Origin: Dactylis glomerata
Taxonomy: Eukaryota > Streptophyta > Magnoliopsida > Poales > Poaceae
DNA: 64,000 bases
NCBI GenBank assembly: GCA_007115705.1
Contig: QXEO01001821.1
Span: forward strand, 310,001 to 374,000
Reading direction: 5' to 3'
In this document: in pieces, positions 47,519 to 58,193 of the stretch
How the letters are laid out: each line of letters begins with the position of its first letter
Position numbering within the stretch: position 1 is the stretch's first letter
Translations under genes and position numbers: made by a program
Notes under the pieces: generated by a model
Told to the model about the DNA's origin: nothing
The model's database searches: none
Seen by the model: only the letters and a program-made list of their open reading frames with translations

Positions 47519-48220
47519 ATGGAGGAGCCCGGCTCCCCGACCTCCCCGACGGGAACATCTTCCTCATCTTCGTCATCGTCTTCATCTTCGCTCGCGGCGA
47601 GCAAGCGGGCGCGCAAGGACGTCGTGCGGCACCCGACCTACCACGGCGTGCGCATGCGGAGCTGGGGCAAGTGGGTGTCGGAGATCAGGGAGCCCCGCAA
47701 GAAGTCCCGCATCTGGCTGGGCACCTTCGCCACGGCCGAGATGGCGGCGCGCGCGCACGACGTGGCCACGCTGGCTATCAAGGGCGGCCGCGGCGGCGGC
47801 GCCGGGCACCTCAACTTCCCGGACCTCGCCCACCTGCTCCCGCGCCCCGCCAGCTCCGCCCCCAAGGACGTCCAGGCGGCCGCCATCCTCGCCGCCTCCC
47901 CCGACTTCCCCCACTGCGGCGCCGCCGTCGGCGGCGCCAATGCCAAGAGCCCCGAGAGCGGCTCCGACGACGGGAGCGCCGCCGCGTCGGCCTCGCCTAT
48001 GCAGCCGTCCCCGCCCCCGTCGCGCGCTGAGCCGGAGCAGGAGCCGGAGCAGGAGGCGGAGGCGGAGGAGGCGCTGTTCGACCTCCCGGACCTGCTCCTG
48101 GACCTGAGATACGAGTCCTCGTCTTCCGGGCTCGCGTGCGCGTCGTCGTGGGTGGTGGACGAGGATATCACCGGCGGCGCCGTGTTCCGGCTCGAGGAAC
48201 CGCTCCTCTGGGAATACTGA
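47519..48220 (+). CDS. AP2/ERF transcription factor, DREB A-4 type, paralogue 3 with altered AP2 domain
   Basis: Encodes 233 residues, no intron, first in-frame ATG in the context GTCATGGAG. An 11-Ser run (14-24) and a short basic patch SKRARK (28-33) precede the AP2 domain (about 41-102). V14/E19 and WLGTF are intact. Two features differ from both neighbours. The YRG element reads YHG (Arg to His, one CGC-to-CAC change), and in AtERF1 this Arg contacts DNA. Also, AIKG is followed by GRGGGAG before HLNF, four residues longer than in the paralogues and coded by a GGC/CGC-rich run. The C-terminal part has an acidic EPEQEPEQEAEAEE stretch, LFDLPDLLLDL and the end EPLLWEY. The frame is otherwise intact, so it is probably expressed, but its DNA binding may be changed. 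Confidence 0.93.
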   Translation: MEEPGSPTSPTGTSSSSSSSSSSSLAASKRARKDVVRHPTYHGVRMRSWGKWVSEIREPRKKSRIWLGTFATAEMAARAHDVATLAIKGGRGGGAGHLNFPDLAHLLPRPASSAPKDVQAAAILAASPDFPHCGAAVGGANAKSPESGSDDGSAAASASPMQPSPPPSRAEPEQEPEQEAEAEEALFDLPDLLLDLRYESSSSGLACASSWVVDEDITGGAVFRLEEPLLWEY

Positions 48221-48821
48221 TCCATCGATGGATCGATCAACCCATTCGGTTACTCCTTGTATGGCTCTTGCTACTACATGGATGCTAGACTGCTAGTAGA
48301 TCGACCGGGGACATGTAAATGCACCTCCTTTTCTCTTTAATCTTCTCATCCTCCCTGCCCTGCTGTGTTTCTAGTTAGTCCTAGTACCAGATCTTTGCGT
48401 TTGGTTGCTTGATTTGGGGGACAAGAATATGTACTACTATAATTAACAGGCATATTATCCTACCTTTTCTGCTTATTTGGTTCTGTTTAGTGGTAAAAAA
48501 GGTAATCTGGAAGATTTGGACCAAATTGACGTTGATATTTACTCTCCCTAAAAAATACTGAAGACCGCGAGAGGGCCGCGATATTTCAGGCACTCCGTTG
48601 AACTTTCCGGTCCTTGTCGCAAGCGAGACCATGCAAGATCAGCTCCACGTCCCCGGCGATCGACCCGGCACCGCCGGAGCATCAATCGATCGTCCTGCAA
48701 GGGTTGAAAGCTGGCCGCGAAAGCGATGGTGAAAAAGCGGCCATCCCGCGTAAACAGAGAGAGAGAGAGAGGCCATCAATGCGCGGTCTCGTCAAACGAC
48801 CCCGGCCCACCGTGGGGCTGG
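48221..48821 (+). other. 3' flank of the third DREB gene
   Basis: No coding frame. A GA-repeat tract lies near 48757-48769. A hairpin MITE starts about 600 bases after the stop codon. Confidence 0.45.
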
Positions 48822-49753
48822 GATTTTTTTACAAATATACACCTCTGCCGAATCTTATTGTCGAAAATGATCCCGCCGAAAAATATTGCCATTTCTGGCC
48901 TGGCGGGAGCGCCTAAAAGCGACACGTGGCTATTTCCGCCACAGGCAGTGGCGGAAAGTAGAACCCGCCACGTGGACTGGCGGAAAGTTGATCCCGCCAT
49001 TGGCGGTGGCGGAAAGGACCGCGGTCCCGCCAACGTGGCTGGCGGCCAGGCTTGGCTGGCGGAAAGCAGCGCTGACGTCATCCCGCCTTTGGCATTGGCG
49101 GGAAGTGCCTTTCCGCCATTGCAGCTGGCGGTAAGGTGGGCCATGCCGCCACTTCTCCTGGCGGCAGATTAGCTTAGCTGGATTTGAACGATATCTCAGT
49201 TGCGCGACATGCCTTTCTACCCAGGTGTATGTGCCCAGTGGCGGAGCTAGCTAGCACATGGAGCCTGGGCAGATTCAGCTTACGCGACGTCACCTAGAGT
49301 TTGCCCCCAGCATGCATCAACACTAAGTACAGTGATTAAGCTAATTGTTCAACGGCCGCCGGACAAGCCATGCAACCTGCCGCCTTCAAGAGTGGAGGCA
49401 TGGCCCACACATGCGGTGCAGTGGCAGCCTAGCTCCTTACCGCCAGCTGCAATGGCGGCAAGTGACTTCCCGCCAATGCCAACGGCGGGATGACGTCAGC
49501 GTCTATTTTCCGCCAGACTAAGCCACTTGCCGCCAGCCAGGATGGCGGGACCACGGTCTTTCCGCCACCGCCAATGGCGGGATCAACTTTCCGCCAGCCC
49601 AGGTGGCGGGTTCTACTTTCCGCCAATGCCTGTGGCGGAAATAGCCACGTGTCGCCTTTAGGCGCTCCCGCCAGGCCAGAAATGGCAATATTTTTCGGCG
49701 GGGGTCATTTTCGACAATAAGATTCGGCAGAGGTATATATTTGTAAAAAAATC
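48822..49753. mobile_element. Mutator-like MITE with ~315-base inverted repeats
   Basis: The arms 48822-49136 and 49435-49753 are inverted copies starting GATTTTTTTACAAATATA, with a few mismatches. Each holds repeated TGGCGGAAAG and CCCGCCA motifs. The flanking 9-base stretches TGGGGCTGG and TGGGGCCAT agree at 6 positions, a degraded target duplication. The ~300-base spacer contains no coding frame. A transcript across it would fold into a long hairpin. Confidence 0.8.
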
Positions 49754-50699
49754 TGGGGCCATGGATCCCGGCGCGCCGTCGTCGGGCTCGGAGCGCGCGA
49801 GACCTCGAGGGCAGCGCCCCAGCGCGCACGTACTAGCACCGCGAGCGTCCAAAGCCGGCGCCGGAACCGATGGCCAGCTGCCGAGCTGAACCGGCCGGCC
49901 GGGGAGTGTGGCCGCTCTGGGCGCCGCAGGCAGGCAGTACGACGCCCGTGGGCGTCCTCGCGTGCGTGGTAGCTAGGTCCAGGGCCAGGGCCAGGGCCAG
50001 AGGCTTATCCGTATCCGCGCGGCGGCATCTCGGGGCAGGGGCGGTGGCTGTGGCTGTACGCGCAGGGCGCCATGCGATTCATGGGAGCGCCAATGTGGCC
50101 GCGCGACAGGCATGACACTTGCCCGGCGACGACGCATGCCTTTCGTGCGAAAAGGGCGACTCGTGCCATTGCCAAGGCGATCCTTGCGGGCAAAGGCCAT
50201 GCTCCTGCCGTGCACCAGGGCAAGGGCATTATCTTGAGTTGCCGCCAAGAGGATTTTTTTTTTTCTGAATCCAAGGCAAAAGCTTTACCCTTTTAGTTAT
50301 ATATATAAGAAAAAAAGTCAGGTTAATAAGCAAAAATATCACATCCTCTAAAACGTGTCGATCGAGCCCACAACCTCGTCGCACTGGCGACACAAGATTG
50401 TCACTCAAGCCATGTAAGCAACCCGCACCGCGGAGTCAATTCCCACCGTCGTTCCCAAAGTCGTTGCCCCGGCATCCACCAACGACCACCTCCGATGACC
50501 ACAATCTACCACACGTCCCTCCAATTGGTGCCGACTCCCAAACGAGGCCCCAAGGGGGTGCGTGATATGAGACGGCACCCTAGTCCGACTCTGGACCGAG
50601 ACCACTCGACCGATCCCATCCACTTGAAAAATCGTGTACAAGTTGGTCATTCTACTTTCTAATACAGCCGGACGAATTTCATTGTATTTAATAAGCAAA
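49754..50699 (+). other. GC-rich intergenic DNA
   Basis: No supportable gene. GGCCAG is repeated about 4 times at 49980-50003, and overlapping frames occur on both strands because of composition. The plastid-derived segment may begin anywhere from about 50640. Confidence 0.4.
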
Positions 50700-50880
50700 A
50701 CATATTCCATCCCCTTGAGTGTTTTAATGAAACAAGGTATAATATTCATATTGTCCTATGATAAAAATTGAACTTTTAAAAAAGGAATTCTTTTGATTCA
50801 ACCATCTCTTTTTCAACTCAGCAACTTCAACTACATCTTCTCTCATCCCCACGGATCTATTCCAAATTCTTAGAATGAAT

Positions 50881-51053
50881 ATGCTCCCTATGGTAACTAG
50901 GTTCATAAGTTATGGTCAACAAACAATACGTGCTACAAGGTACATTGGTCAAAGTTTCATAACTACATTATCCCACACAAATCGTTTACCTATAACGATT
51001 CATTACCCTCACGAAAAATCAGTTACATCGGAGCGTTTTTGGGGGCGAATTCA
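50881..51053 (+). pseudogene. ndhI: Plastid ndhI 5' fragment in nuclear DNA
   Basis: The first ~57 codons match the NADH dehydrogenase-like subunit I: MVTRFISYGQQTIRATRYIG, then TLSHTNRLPITIHYP. The gene breaks off after ERFWGRI, before the iron-sulfur Cys clusters, so no function is possible. A few substitutions (for example His in HYPHEK) show decay after transfer. Confidence 0.88.
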
Positions 51054-51056
51054 GTC

Positions 51057-51127
51057 AGGCGGCACCCAGATTTGAACTGGGGATAAAGGATTTGCAGCCC
51101 CTTGCCTTACCGCTTGGCCATGGCCCC
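51057..51127 (-). tRNA. trnC-GCA: Plastid-type tRNA-Cys(GCA), nuclear copy, probably inactive
   Basis: On the minus strand the 71-base sequence has the D-arm CCAAGCGGTAAGGC, the anticodon loop CTGCAAA (GCA), the T-arm CAGTTCAAATCTG and the 3' end GGGTGCCGCC. The 5' end reads GGGGCCATGG where pairing with the 3' strand would want GGCGGC, so the acceptor stem is damaged. No nuclear promoter context is evident beyond internal boxes. Confidence 0.82.
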
Positions 51128-51261
51128 AAAAAATCTGAGCGAAAATCGAGAAAAGAGGAAGTATTCATCCACTATTCTCTTCATTAGATTCTATCTTAAA
51201 ACATACATTGTCAACACAAAAAAAATCGCTTTCTTTCTATTTATTTAAATTCAAAAGAAGA

Positions 51262-52549
51262 AAAGTGGACGGATTTGAAATTTCCCCCGAAGTTCTCCCG
51301 AGCAGAGGTGCACGCGACCGCGACCTTCAAGAAGGTAGCGGAGCCAACACGCCCCGCTGCCGTCTGCCCTGGCCACAGGCTGAGAGCAACGTGGCTCACC
51401 GCTCGATTCCGCGTGTGAGATCACCATGTTCACTGCAGTGGTAGCCGAGGAGGCTTGGATGGGGGGCTCGAGGTGGGTGGCAAGGGCTCCCTCGTGTCGC
51501 TCACGCCGAGTGACACGAGGGGCGAGAGAGACCACCTAGGATTTTTTACCTAGTTTGAGAATGCATTAGGTAGAATACTTTATTTTTTTCCTAAGAGATG
51601 ATCTAGTAGAAGATAAGACTATTTTTCTCCACTATACCATGCCATGTCTTCCATTAAGAACATAATTTCAACTCCCTAACAATTAGTTCGTATAAATTGA
51701 TAGGGGCAATTATGAAAGATAATATATTGTACTTCCTTTCTTTCAGTTTACTAGTCCTCCCCGTATCTCTAGATCATCAATTTTATTATATTTAATATAT
51801 GATATATATTACAAAAATATACTATTACATTATTTTAGTTAATATACTTTTTAATATTATAATTTTAATATTATATAGTTTATATTATATATATCAAATT
51901 TTACTACCTAGATACACGCGGAGTCGCAGACTAGTATACCAAAACGGAGGAAGTACCACAAGTCATTGTTACTGTCTCCCTGAGATAATGTGGAGGACTA
52001 ATTAAGCCAAACGTGTCTTCTCTTATCATCGTATATATACATGACCTTAACTTACAAAATACCCCTAACGAGGAAACTTGTACCTGGGTTAACTTGATCA
52101 GATCGCCCTACGGCTGCGCCTTTCTTTAATCCCCTTTTGTTTTGTCTGTTTGATGGCGTGACCTCCTTCCTTTCAATCAGCAAAGAAAAAGAGCGGTTTG
52201 ATTGATTGCGTGACCCTTTTGTTTTAGTTAGGGCCAGGCCAAGTCGCAGTACTAGTACCACGTCCTTGCGCCGAGGACCAAAGCAGTGTGTACTGTATGT
52301 ATTCAGTTGCATCTAATCTTGGTTAATCACCCGGAAATTAAGGCCGGTACTACTTGATTAGCGCCCGGCAGCGACGTCCGGTGGCTTGTATACCTGGTGA
52401 AGAACCGTGATCCCCAACGCTCTCTGCAATCCCAAAATCAAAATAGTGCAGTTTATCACATGTCCATGCGTCTGCTGCACAAAATTAATATTGACGGCAT
52501 GGAAAAACTAATCAGGGCTTTTCTCTGAGCTAGTTTTTTTTTTTTTGCA
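51262..52549 (+). other. Intergenic DNA with AT-rich stretch
   Basis: No supportable gene. 51780-51900 is almost purely A/T, with TATATATTA-type repeats. Confidence 0.4.
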
Positions 52550-53109
52550 AAATTTCTCTGGGCTACTTATAGAGGAAAAAGAAGATATTATTTGGTGAAA
52601 TGGAAATTGATCTGTACCCCCATAAGCAAAGGCGGCCTGGGCATTAAAAATCTCCACAGATTCAATATAAGTCTAATGTGCAAATTGTGGTGGAAGTTGG
52701 AACATGGTACAGATCCTTGGCAAGACTTTATGTGGAAAAAGTATATGCCCAATTCTTATGTTTATTCAGTTAAGCATAAAACACATGATTCAGCACTTTG
52801 GACAGATATGCTGAAAGTCGAGACATATATCCCAGTGAAAGATCTATGAAGGTTAACAATGGAGAGAGAACTCATTTTTTGGGGAGATACCTGGTGTGGT
52901 TCTACTCCTCTAAAGGATAAATACCCATTACTTTATAATTTGTGCAATGAAATTGAAATTACTGTGGCTGAAGCTGCCAGAATAAATTGGTTCTTCACTT
53001 ATAGAAGATGGCTTTCTGCGGAGCTCCTGGTACAAGATGGTGAAATGAGAGATAGGCTGAGCAGGATAACTTTGTCTCATGAAAATGATTCTCCTATTTG
53101 GGATTGGAC

Positions 53110-53472
53110 CAGTGTTTTATATTTCGTTTTGGAAAAAAATATCGTCACTAGCCGAGAATCGCAAATTTTGAAGAAAAAATTCAAAAATTTCAATTAAATT
53201 TGAAGTCAGGATATTATATTCATTTATCAAAATTAAGAAGTGCATGTGGGGAATCGAACTCACATCTTCTAAGACAACACCAGCGCACTCAGCCACCGCT
53301 CTAGTGCTAACTCATGACATGGAATTGATGTTTTCGTCTTATAAGGACTACGATATGAGATTTTTTTAAATCTGCTCGGAATTTTCGGATGAAATTATAT
53401 TTTTCCGCCCCTAGCCGAGATTCGCAAATTTCGCGAAATTCTTCTGAAATTTCATCGAAATTTTATTCCCTG
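53110..53472. mobile_element. hAT-type MITE inserted in the LINE
   Basis: The left end CAGTGTTTTATATTTCG and the reverse complement of the right end CAGGGAATAAAATTTCG are inverted termini. They are flanked by exact 8-base GATTGGAC copies (53102-53109, 53473-53480), the target size of hAT elements. Subterminal GCAAATTTCG-like repeats are present. The 363-base element has no coding frame but contains a tRNA-like segment. Confidence 0.85.
53244..53313 (-). other. tRNA-like sequence within the hAT MITE
   Basis: On the minus strand TGGCTGAGTGCGCTGG resembles a polymerase III A box/D-arm, and GTGAGTTCGATTCCCCAC resembles a B box/T-arm, correctly spaced. The acceptor and anticodon stems do not fold well, so it is a decayed or tRNA-derived piece, not a tRNA gene. 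Confidence 0.45.
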
Positions 53473-53857
53473 GATTGGACTAAGAATGGTCAATTTACTG
53501 TCAAATTTATGTACAAAGGTTTTCCTAAAGCTGGTATTGACATATTCTTCAAACACTTGTGGAAAGCTAAAATTTCTCTGAAAATCAAAGTTTGGCTGTG
53601 GCTGATATGGCATAATGCCATTGCAACTAAAGATACTATGGGAGAGAGGGGTTGGACTGGTAGTCCTTTCTGTCAATTTTGTAGACAGAAAGAAACAATT
53701 CTCCATCTTTTCTTCTCTTGTCCTGCAGCAAAATATGTTTGGAGTTGTGTTGCCAAAGCTATTGGTGCTCCTGCCAGACCTGGGAATTTTTCTCAATTCT
53801 TTTGGTGGTTTCCTAGGCATGTTCCTGCCAGTAGGAATGTTCAAATCCTTGGTGTAT

Positions 53858-54809
53858 ATGGTGACCCAGCATACCACTGCATATGTAGTATGCAACTCGT
53901 TGATATAACACCAATGAAACACCATCTCATTAGTATTACATCGATCAGAGTGGTACAACAGAAACATCGCAGGTCCAAGGTAGGTGCATAGGATTACAAT
54001 TTTCATCATACAGAAGATCTTCAGAACCTCCTCAACAGGTAGAGGTTTAGTCCTGGCGACTACAAACGAGAATAATACACTGAAGACTCAACTAGAGCTT
54101 CATTAATGCAGTTGGCTTGCTACAGAACTATCCTAGCTACTTAGGTTCTAGGATTAGGGAATTGGGTCCCTTCTATTCCTATTCTAGTTTTTCACCAAGC
54201 TTGGCATAGTCGTTGACTCCATTGATAGTTCTGACATTGGTCGAGGACTTCATCTTCATCCTTAGTGTCTCGAGGTTGCCTCCTGTGTTGCCTCCAATCT
54301 AAGCAAGGGTTACGAGGGAGTGGGGTGAGTAACGAGCGTTACCCAGCAAGTTCATATAGGGAATAAGGTGTTTTATGCACTAGCTACAGCCTTAGACCCA
54401 AGAGTCGTTGGCAATGCAAGTTTTTGTAAACATTTCTTCAAGAGGTTGCTTTTATTCAGAAGAGATATGTCCGTCAGCCTTCACAGGTTGATTAGAGCTT
54501 CGATGGGCTCCTTTCCTGCCGTGTTCGCAGCTCCTTCCCGGAACAGGGAGTATCCAGATACTTTCTTACACTCTGCAGAGGTGGTCACTTGTACCCATAA
54601 GAGATCAAGGCTTTGTTGCACATCCGAGTTCGATGCTCGTCCACACTTCCTTTGTGTGGGGCCCAACCCATGATCCGAGCCAATCACTGTTCCTTCCCGT
54701 GACCGTGCATACCCACCCTTTTGCGGCTCCAACTTCGGTTCACTACCCTCGCCGGTCTACTCTTTGGTAGTTGCCGACCTCGGCATACTTGCCTTTCCTA
54801 GACAATGAG
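53858..54809 (+). other. Unclassified repeat fragment between LINE and element D
   Basis: It starts TGGTGACCCAGCATACCACTG exactly where LINE coding stops and runs to the start of element D. The TG start suggests an LTR truncated by D, but I cannot see its other end. It has no protein frame I recognise. Confidence 0.4.
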
Positions 54810-56321
54810 TGATACGTCCATTTTGCATCACTATTTTGTATCATAATTTACTGTTATTCATTGATATATTTCATATTTAGAGATGATACTTATGTTGTTT
54901 CCTCTGTTTTTACATGTTTGATGATCATCGGAGGATTTGCTGCCGGAGTCAGGATTCTGCTGGAAAAGGACCGTCAAGACACCATATTTTGGAAGATCAG
55001 GAAAATTCCAAAAAAATACCAAAAAATTATATTTTACCAAAAGACTCCGGAAGCCAGAAGGAGAAGGAGAGAGGAGCCAGGGGGTAGCCTCACGCACAGG
55101 GGGCGCGGCCTGGCCCTTGGCCGCGCCGGCCCTGTGTGAGGGTGCCCTGGCCCACTTCTAGTCTCGCCCCTTCGCGTACTTCATCGTCCCCGAAAACCTA
55201 AGTCAAGGGGGGGCTCAGAGATAGACACCGCCGCCTCTGCGGGGCGGAAAACACCAGAGAGAGAAAGGCTCTCCGGCAGGCAGAAATCTACCGGGGAAAT
55301 TCCTTCCCGGAGAGGGGAGATCATCGCCATCGTCATCACCATCGCACCGGACTTCATCGGGATCGTCATCATCATCATCTCCATCACCAGCACCTGCATC
55401 TCCACCATCACCACGCCATCCCGCTGTAACATCTTGAGTTGGATCTTGTTATATTCTTAGGGGAAACTTTCCCGGTGTTGACTACTCTTGTAGTTGATGC
55501 TATTGAGTGGAACCGTTGAATTAAGGTTTATGTTCAGAATGTTACTTACCATTATTTCACCTCTGATCATGATCCATATGATGTCTTGTGAGTAGTTCGT
55601 TTAGTTCTTGAGGACATGGGAGAAGTCAAGATGTTAGTAGTGAATTATTGTTGAGAAATATTTAATGGTTTGATATTGTTGTGGTGCTATTTCACTAGTG
55701 GTGTCATGTGAACGTCGACTACATGATACTTCACCATTTATGGGCCTAGTGAGATGCATTGTGTATTTGGCTACCAATCGTGGGGTTGCTGGAGTGACAG
55801 AAACCTAAACCTCCGTTGGGAAACCCTTGCACGAGGGAGTGTAGGATCTTAGAGTTTAAGGCTGTGGTTAGATTTATCTTAATTACTTTCTTATATTTGC
55901 GGATGCTTGCAAGGGGTATAATCACAAGTGTGTATTTATCCTAGTAAGGGTAGTGCGCTAGCACAGGTTCACCCCCATAACACTTATCAAACCAATAAAG
56001 ACTACTTAGCGGTATGAAGCGAAAGCTCTTGACAGAAACTCCCGTGTGTCCTCGAGAACGTTTGGTTATTATAAGTTACACAACCGGCTTGTCCTTTGCT
56101 GAAGAAAGGATTGGGACACTTGCTGCAATTATTACTACTGTCTTTTATTTATTCGCACTTTATTTATTTGCATTACCAAATACCCCTGAAAACCCGTTTG
56201 CTAGTATTTACAGTGAATCCTTGATCAAAACTACTTGTCAACACATTCTGCTCCTCGTTAGGTTCGACACTCTTATTTATCGAAAGTACTACAATACACC
56301 CCCTATACTTGTGGGTCATCA
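54810..56321 (+). repeat. 5' LTR of element D
   Basis: 1,512 bases from TGATACGTCCATTTTGC to GTGGGTCATCA, aligning nearly end to end with the 3' LTR of C. It is preceded by ATGAG, the probable left target copy. It includes a run of ATCATC/CACCATC repeats at about 55320-55410. Confidence 0.88.
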
Positions 56322-56332
56322 AGACTATTTTC

Positions 56333-56350
56333 TGGCGCCGTTGCCGGGGA
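56333..56350 (+). other. Primer-binding site of element D (tRNA-Asp)
   Basis: TGGCGCCGTTGCCGGGGA, 11 bases after the LTR end, complementary to the tRNA-Asp 3' end and identical to the site in element A. Confidence 0.88.
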
Positions 56351-56442
56351 GTGAAGTGCTATTGAAGAGTGGAATTGGTAAAGGTAACCGTCACTGTGAG
56401 TATTGTTTTTATTTTTTTCTTTTATTTTTATTTTACTCTGCT

Positions 56443-58193
56443 ATGGAGAATTCTCCATTTGGTTTCCTATTTGGGAACACTTCTACCACTGCTGCACATG
56501 TGGATGAACCACCACCGCCACCACCTGCTGAAGTTGATCCTTTTAAAATACCTATGAAAATTGTTGGGCGTATTATGGATAACAGCTATTCAGAAGATGG
56601 AACTGTCCATCCGAGTGATCACTTACTATTTATACATGAATTATGCGAGTTGTTCAGGTGTGCAGGTATTTCACCAAGCCAGGTCAAGAAGAAGCTATTC
56701 TCTTTATCATTGAAAGGCAGAGCAGAGGAGTGGTATCGACTGCTCCAAGATGGTCCATCTATGGCATGGGAGGACATTGTACCTCTCTTTTATTCCAAGT
56801 TTTATCCTCCAAGTGAAATCTATAAAGATCGTAATCAGATATATAATTTTTGGCCTCATGATGGAGAAAGTATTGCCCAAGCATGGGGGAGATTAAAGTT
56901 ACTAATGCTCAAATGCCCATTCATGAGCTCCCCAATAATATTGTTATTGATAATCTTTATGCGCGGCTTACTCTTCCTGATAAGGATTATTTGGATGCTT
57001 CTTGCTTTGGATCATTTACTCATATGAAAGAAGATGCTAAGTGGAAACTTCTTGACCGTATACAAGAGAATGCTGAAGGATGGGAAAACGACAAAGGTAG
57101 GAAGTCAGGTATAAACTATGATTATGAATGCATTAAAGCTTTTATGGGAACCGATGACTTTCATAGTGTTAGCACTGCTTATGGTCTTGATTCTCAAATA
57201 CTTGCTAATTGTCTTAAGGCCTTTGCCTCTTATCTTGATGTTCCAAAGAAAGATTGGAACAAATATCATGCGCCTTATAAAGATTCTATTAGTCATATAC
57301 CTGCTGCAGCTACTGAAGTTTGTACTATTGATAGCATTGTGCCTGAACCTTATTTTGAGAAGACACCTTTCCCTGCTAAGGTAAAGAAGTACTCTACTTT
57401 GGTATGTGTGTCTAATAAAAGTACTAAGAAAGCTATATAACCTGATGAGCAAATTACTATTAAGTCTCCTGTAGCTATATTTAAGGACATTATTACTAAA
57501 GATGTAGGGGATGAATATATTCTTTTTTGTGAAGACGCTTCTAATATTATCTCTCATCCTAAAAAGCATAGGAAAACAAGTGTTCCTGTTATTTTTGTCA
57601 GGATTGGAGATCACTGCTATTATGGTTTATGTGATATTGGTGCTAGTGCAAGTGCTATTCCTTTAGAGCTTTACAAAGAAATTATGCACGAGATTGGCGC
57701 TTGTGAACTTGAAGATATTGATGTGGTTGTTCAGCTTGCTAACAGAGAGACTGTTTGGCCTCTTGGTATTGTTCGAGATGTGGAAGTTCTTTGCGGTAAG
57801 ACTAAATACCCTACTGATTTTCTAGTACTTGGTAAGGAGGCTAGTAAAACTTGTCCTATTATTTTTGGTAGACCCTTTTTGAACACTTGTGGCGCCGTGA
57901 TAGATTGTAAGAAGGAGAAAGTTTTTACTAAGTTTAATGGAGAGTCTTATGAGTTTAATTTTTCCAAGTTTGCTAAGACTTCTTATGAAAATGACACGCC
58001 TAATGATAATTTTCGAGTTGAACAGCTTGCCTCTATTGCTCTTGCTCCTAATAATGCATTGCAGCAATTCATGGAAGATCACGAAAGTGATGTTTTTAGT
58101 AAGGAAAGAGAAGAGATTGACGATATTTTTCTTCGTCAACAACCATTAATCAAGCACAATTTACCTATGGAGGATCTTGGTACCACTTTGTGA
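56443..58193 (+). pseudogene. Gag-protease of element D, one frameshift and one stop
   Basis: ATG 56443 opens MENSPFGFLFGNTSTT, followed by a proline run and the gag domain (KGRAEEWYRLL). A one-base loss near 56918 shifts the frame, which resumes at HELPNNIVIDNLYARL. A TAA at 57438 follows NKSTKKAI. The same frame then reads a retropepsin domain with CDIGASASAIPLELY (catalytic Asp in D-I-G) and IIFGRPFLNT. The frame ends because the inserted copia LTR begins TGA. Reverse transcriptase onward is beyond the window. Confidence 0.85.

Larger units (their letters stand above)
50700..51240 (+). other. Plastid-derived insertion (NUPT), rearranged
   Basis: Contains the 5' part of plastid ndhI with its AT-rich upstream region, joined at GAATTCA (51047-51053) to an antisense plastid trnC-GCA with flanking AT-rich sequence. 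In the plastid genome these loci lie far apart (small and large single-copy regions), so two pieces were joined before or during insertion. The outer boundaries are my estimate. Confidence 0.75.
52550..53857 (+). pseudogene. LINE (L1-type) ORF2 C-terminal part, split by a MITE
   Basis: The reading runs VKWKLICTPISKGGLGIKNL, the end of the reverse transcriptase region, through WWKLEHGTDPW and FWGDTWCGSTPLKDKYP. After the MITE it continues through WTKNGQFTVKFMY and the zinc-binding region (FCQFCRQKETILHLFFSCP). One stop (52847) interrupts the first part. The hAT MITE at 53110-53472 splits WDWT/KNGQ, and the LINE reading is restored when the MITE and one target copy are ignored. Its 3' end is cut at 53857 by another repeat. 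Confidence 0.85.
54810..58190 (+). mobile_element. Element D: Athila-type gypsy retrotransposon, 5' part
   Basis: It has a complete 5' LTR, a tRNA-Asp primer site, gag and protease; copia element E interrupts it at 58190 just before reverse transcriptase. The rest lies beyond the window. The LTR family is the same as element C. Its gag N-terminal part is close to element B's gag. Confidence 0.88.
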
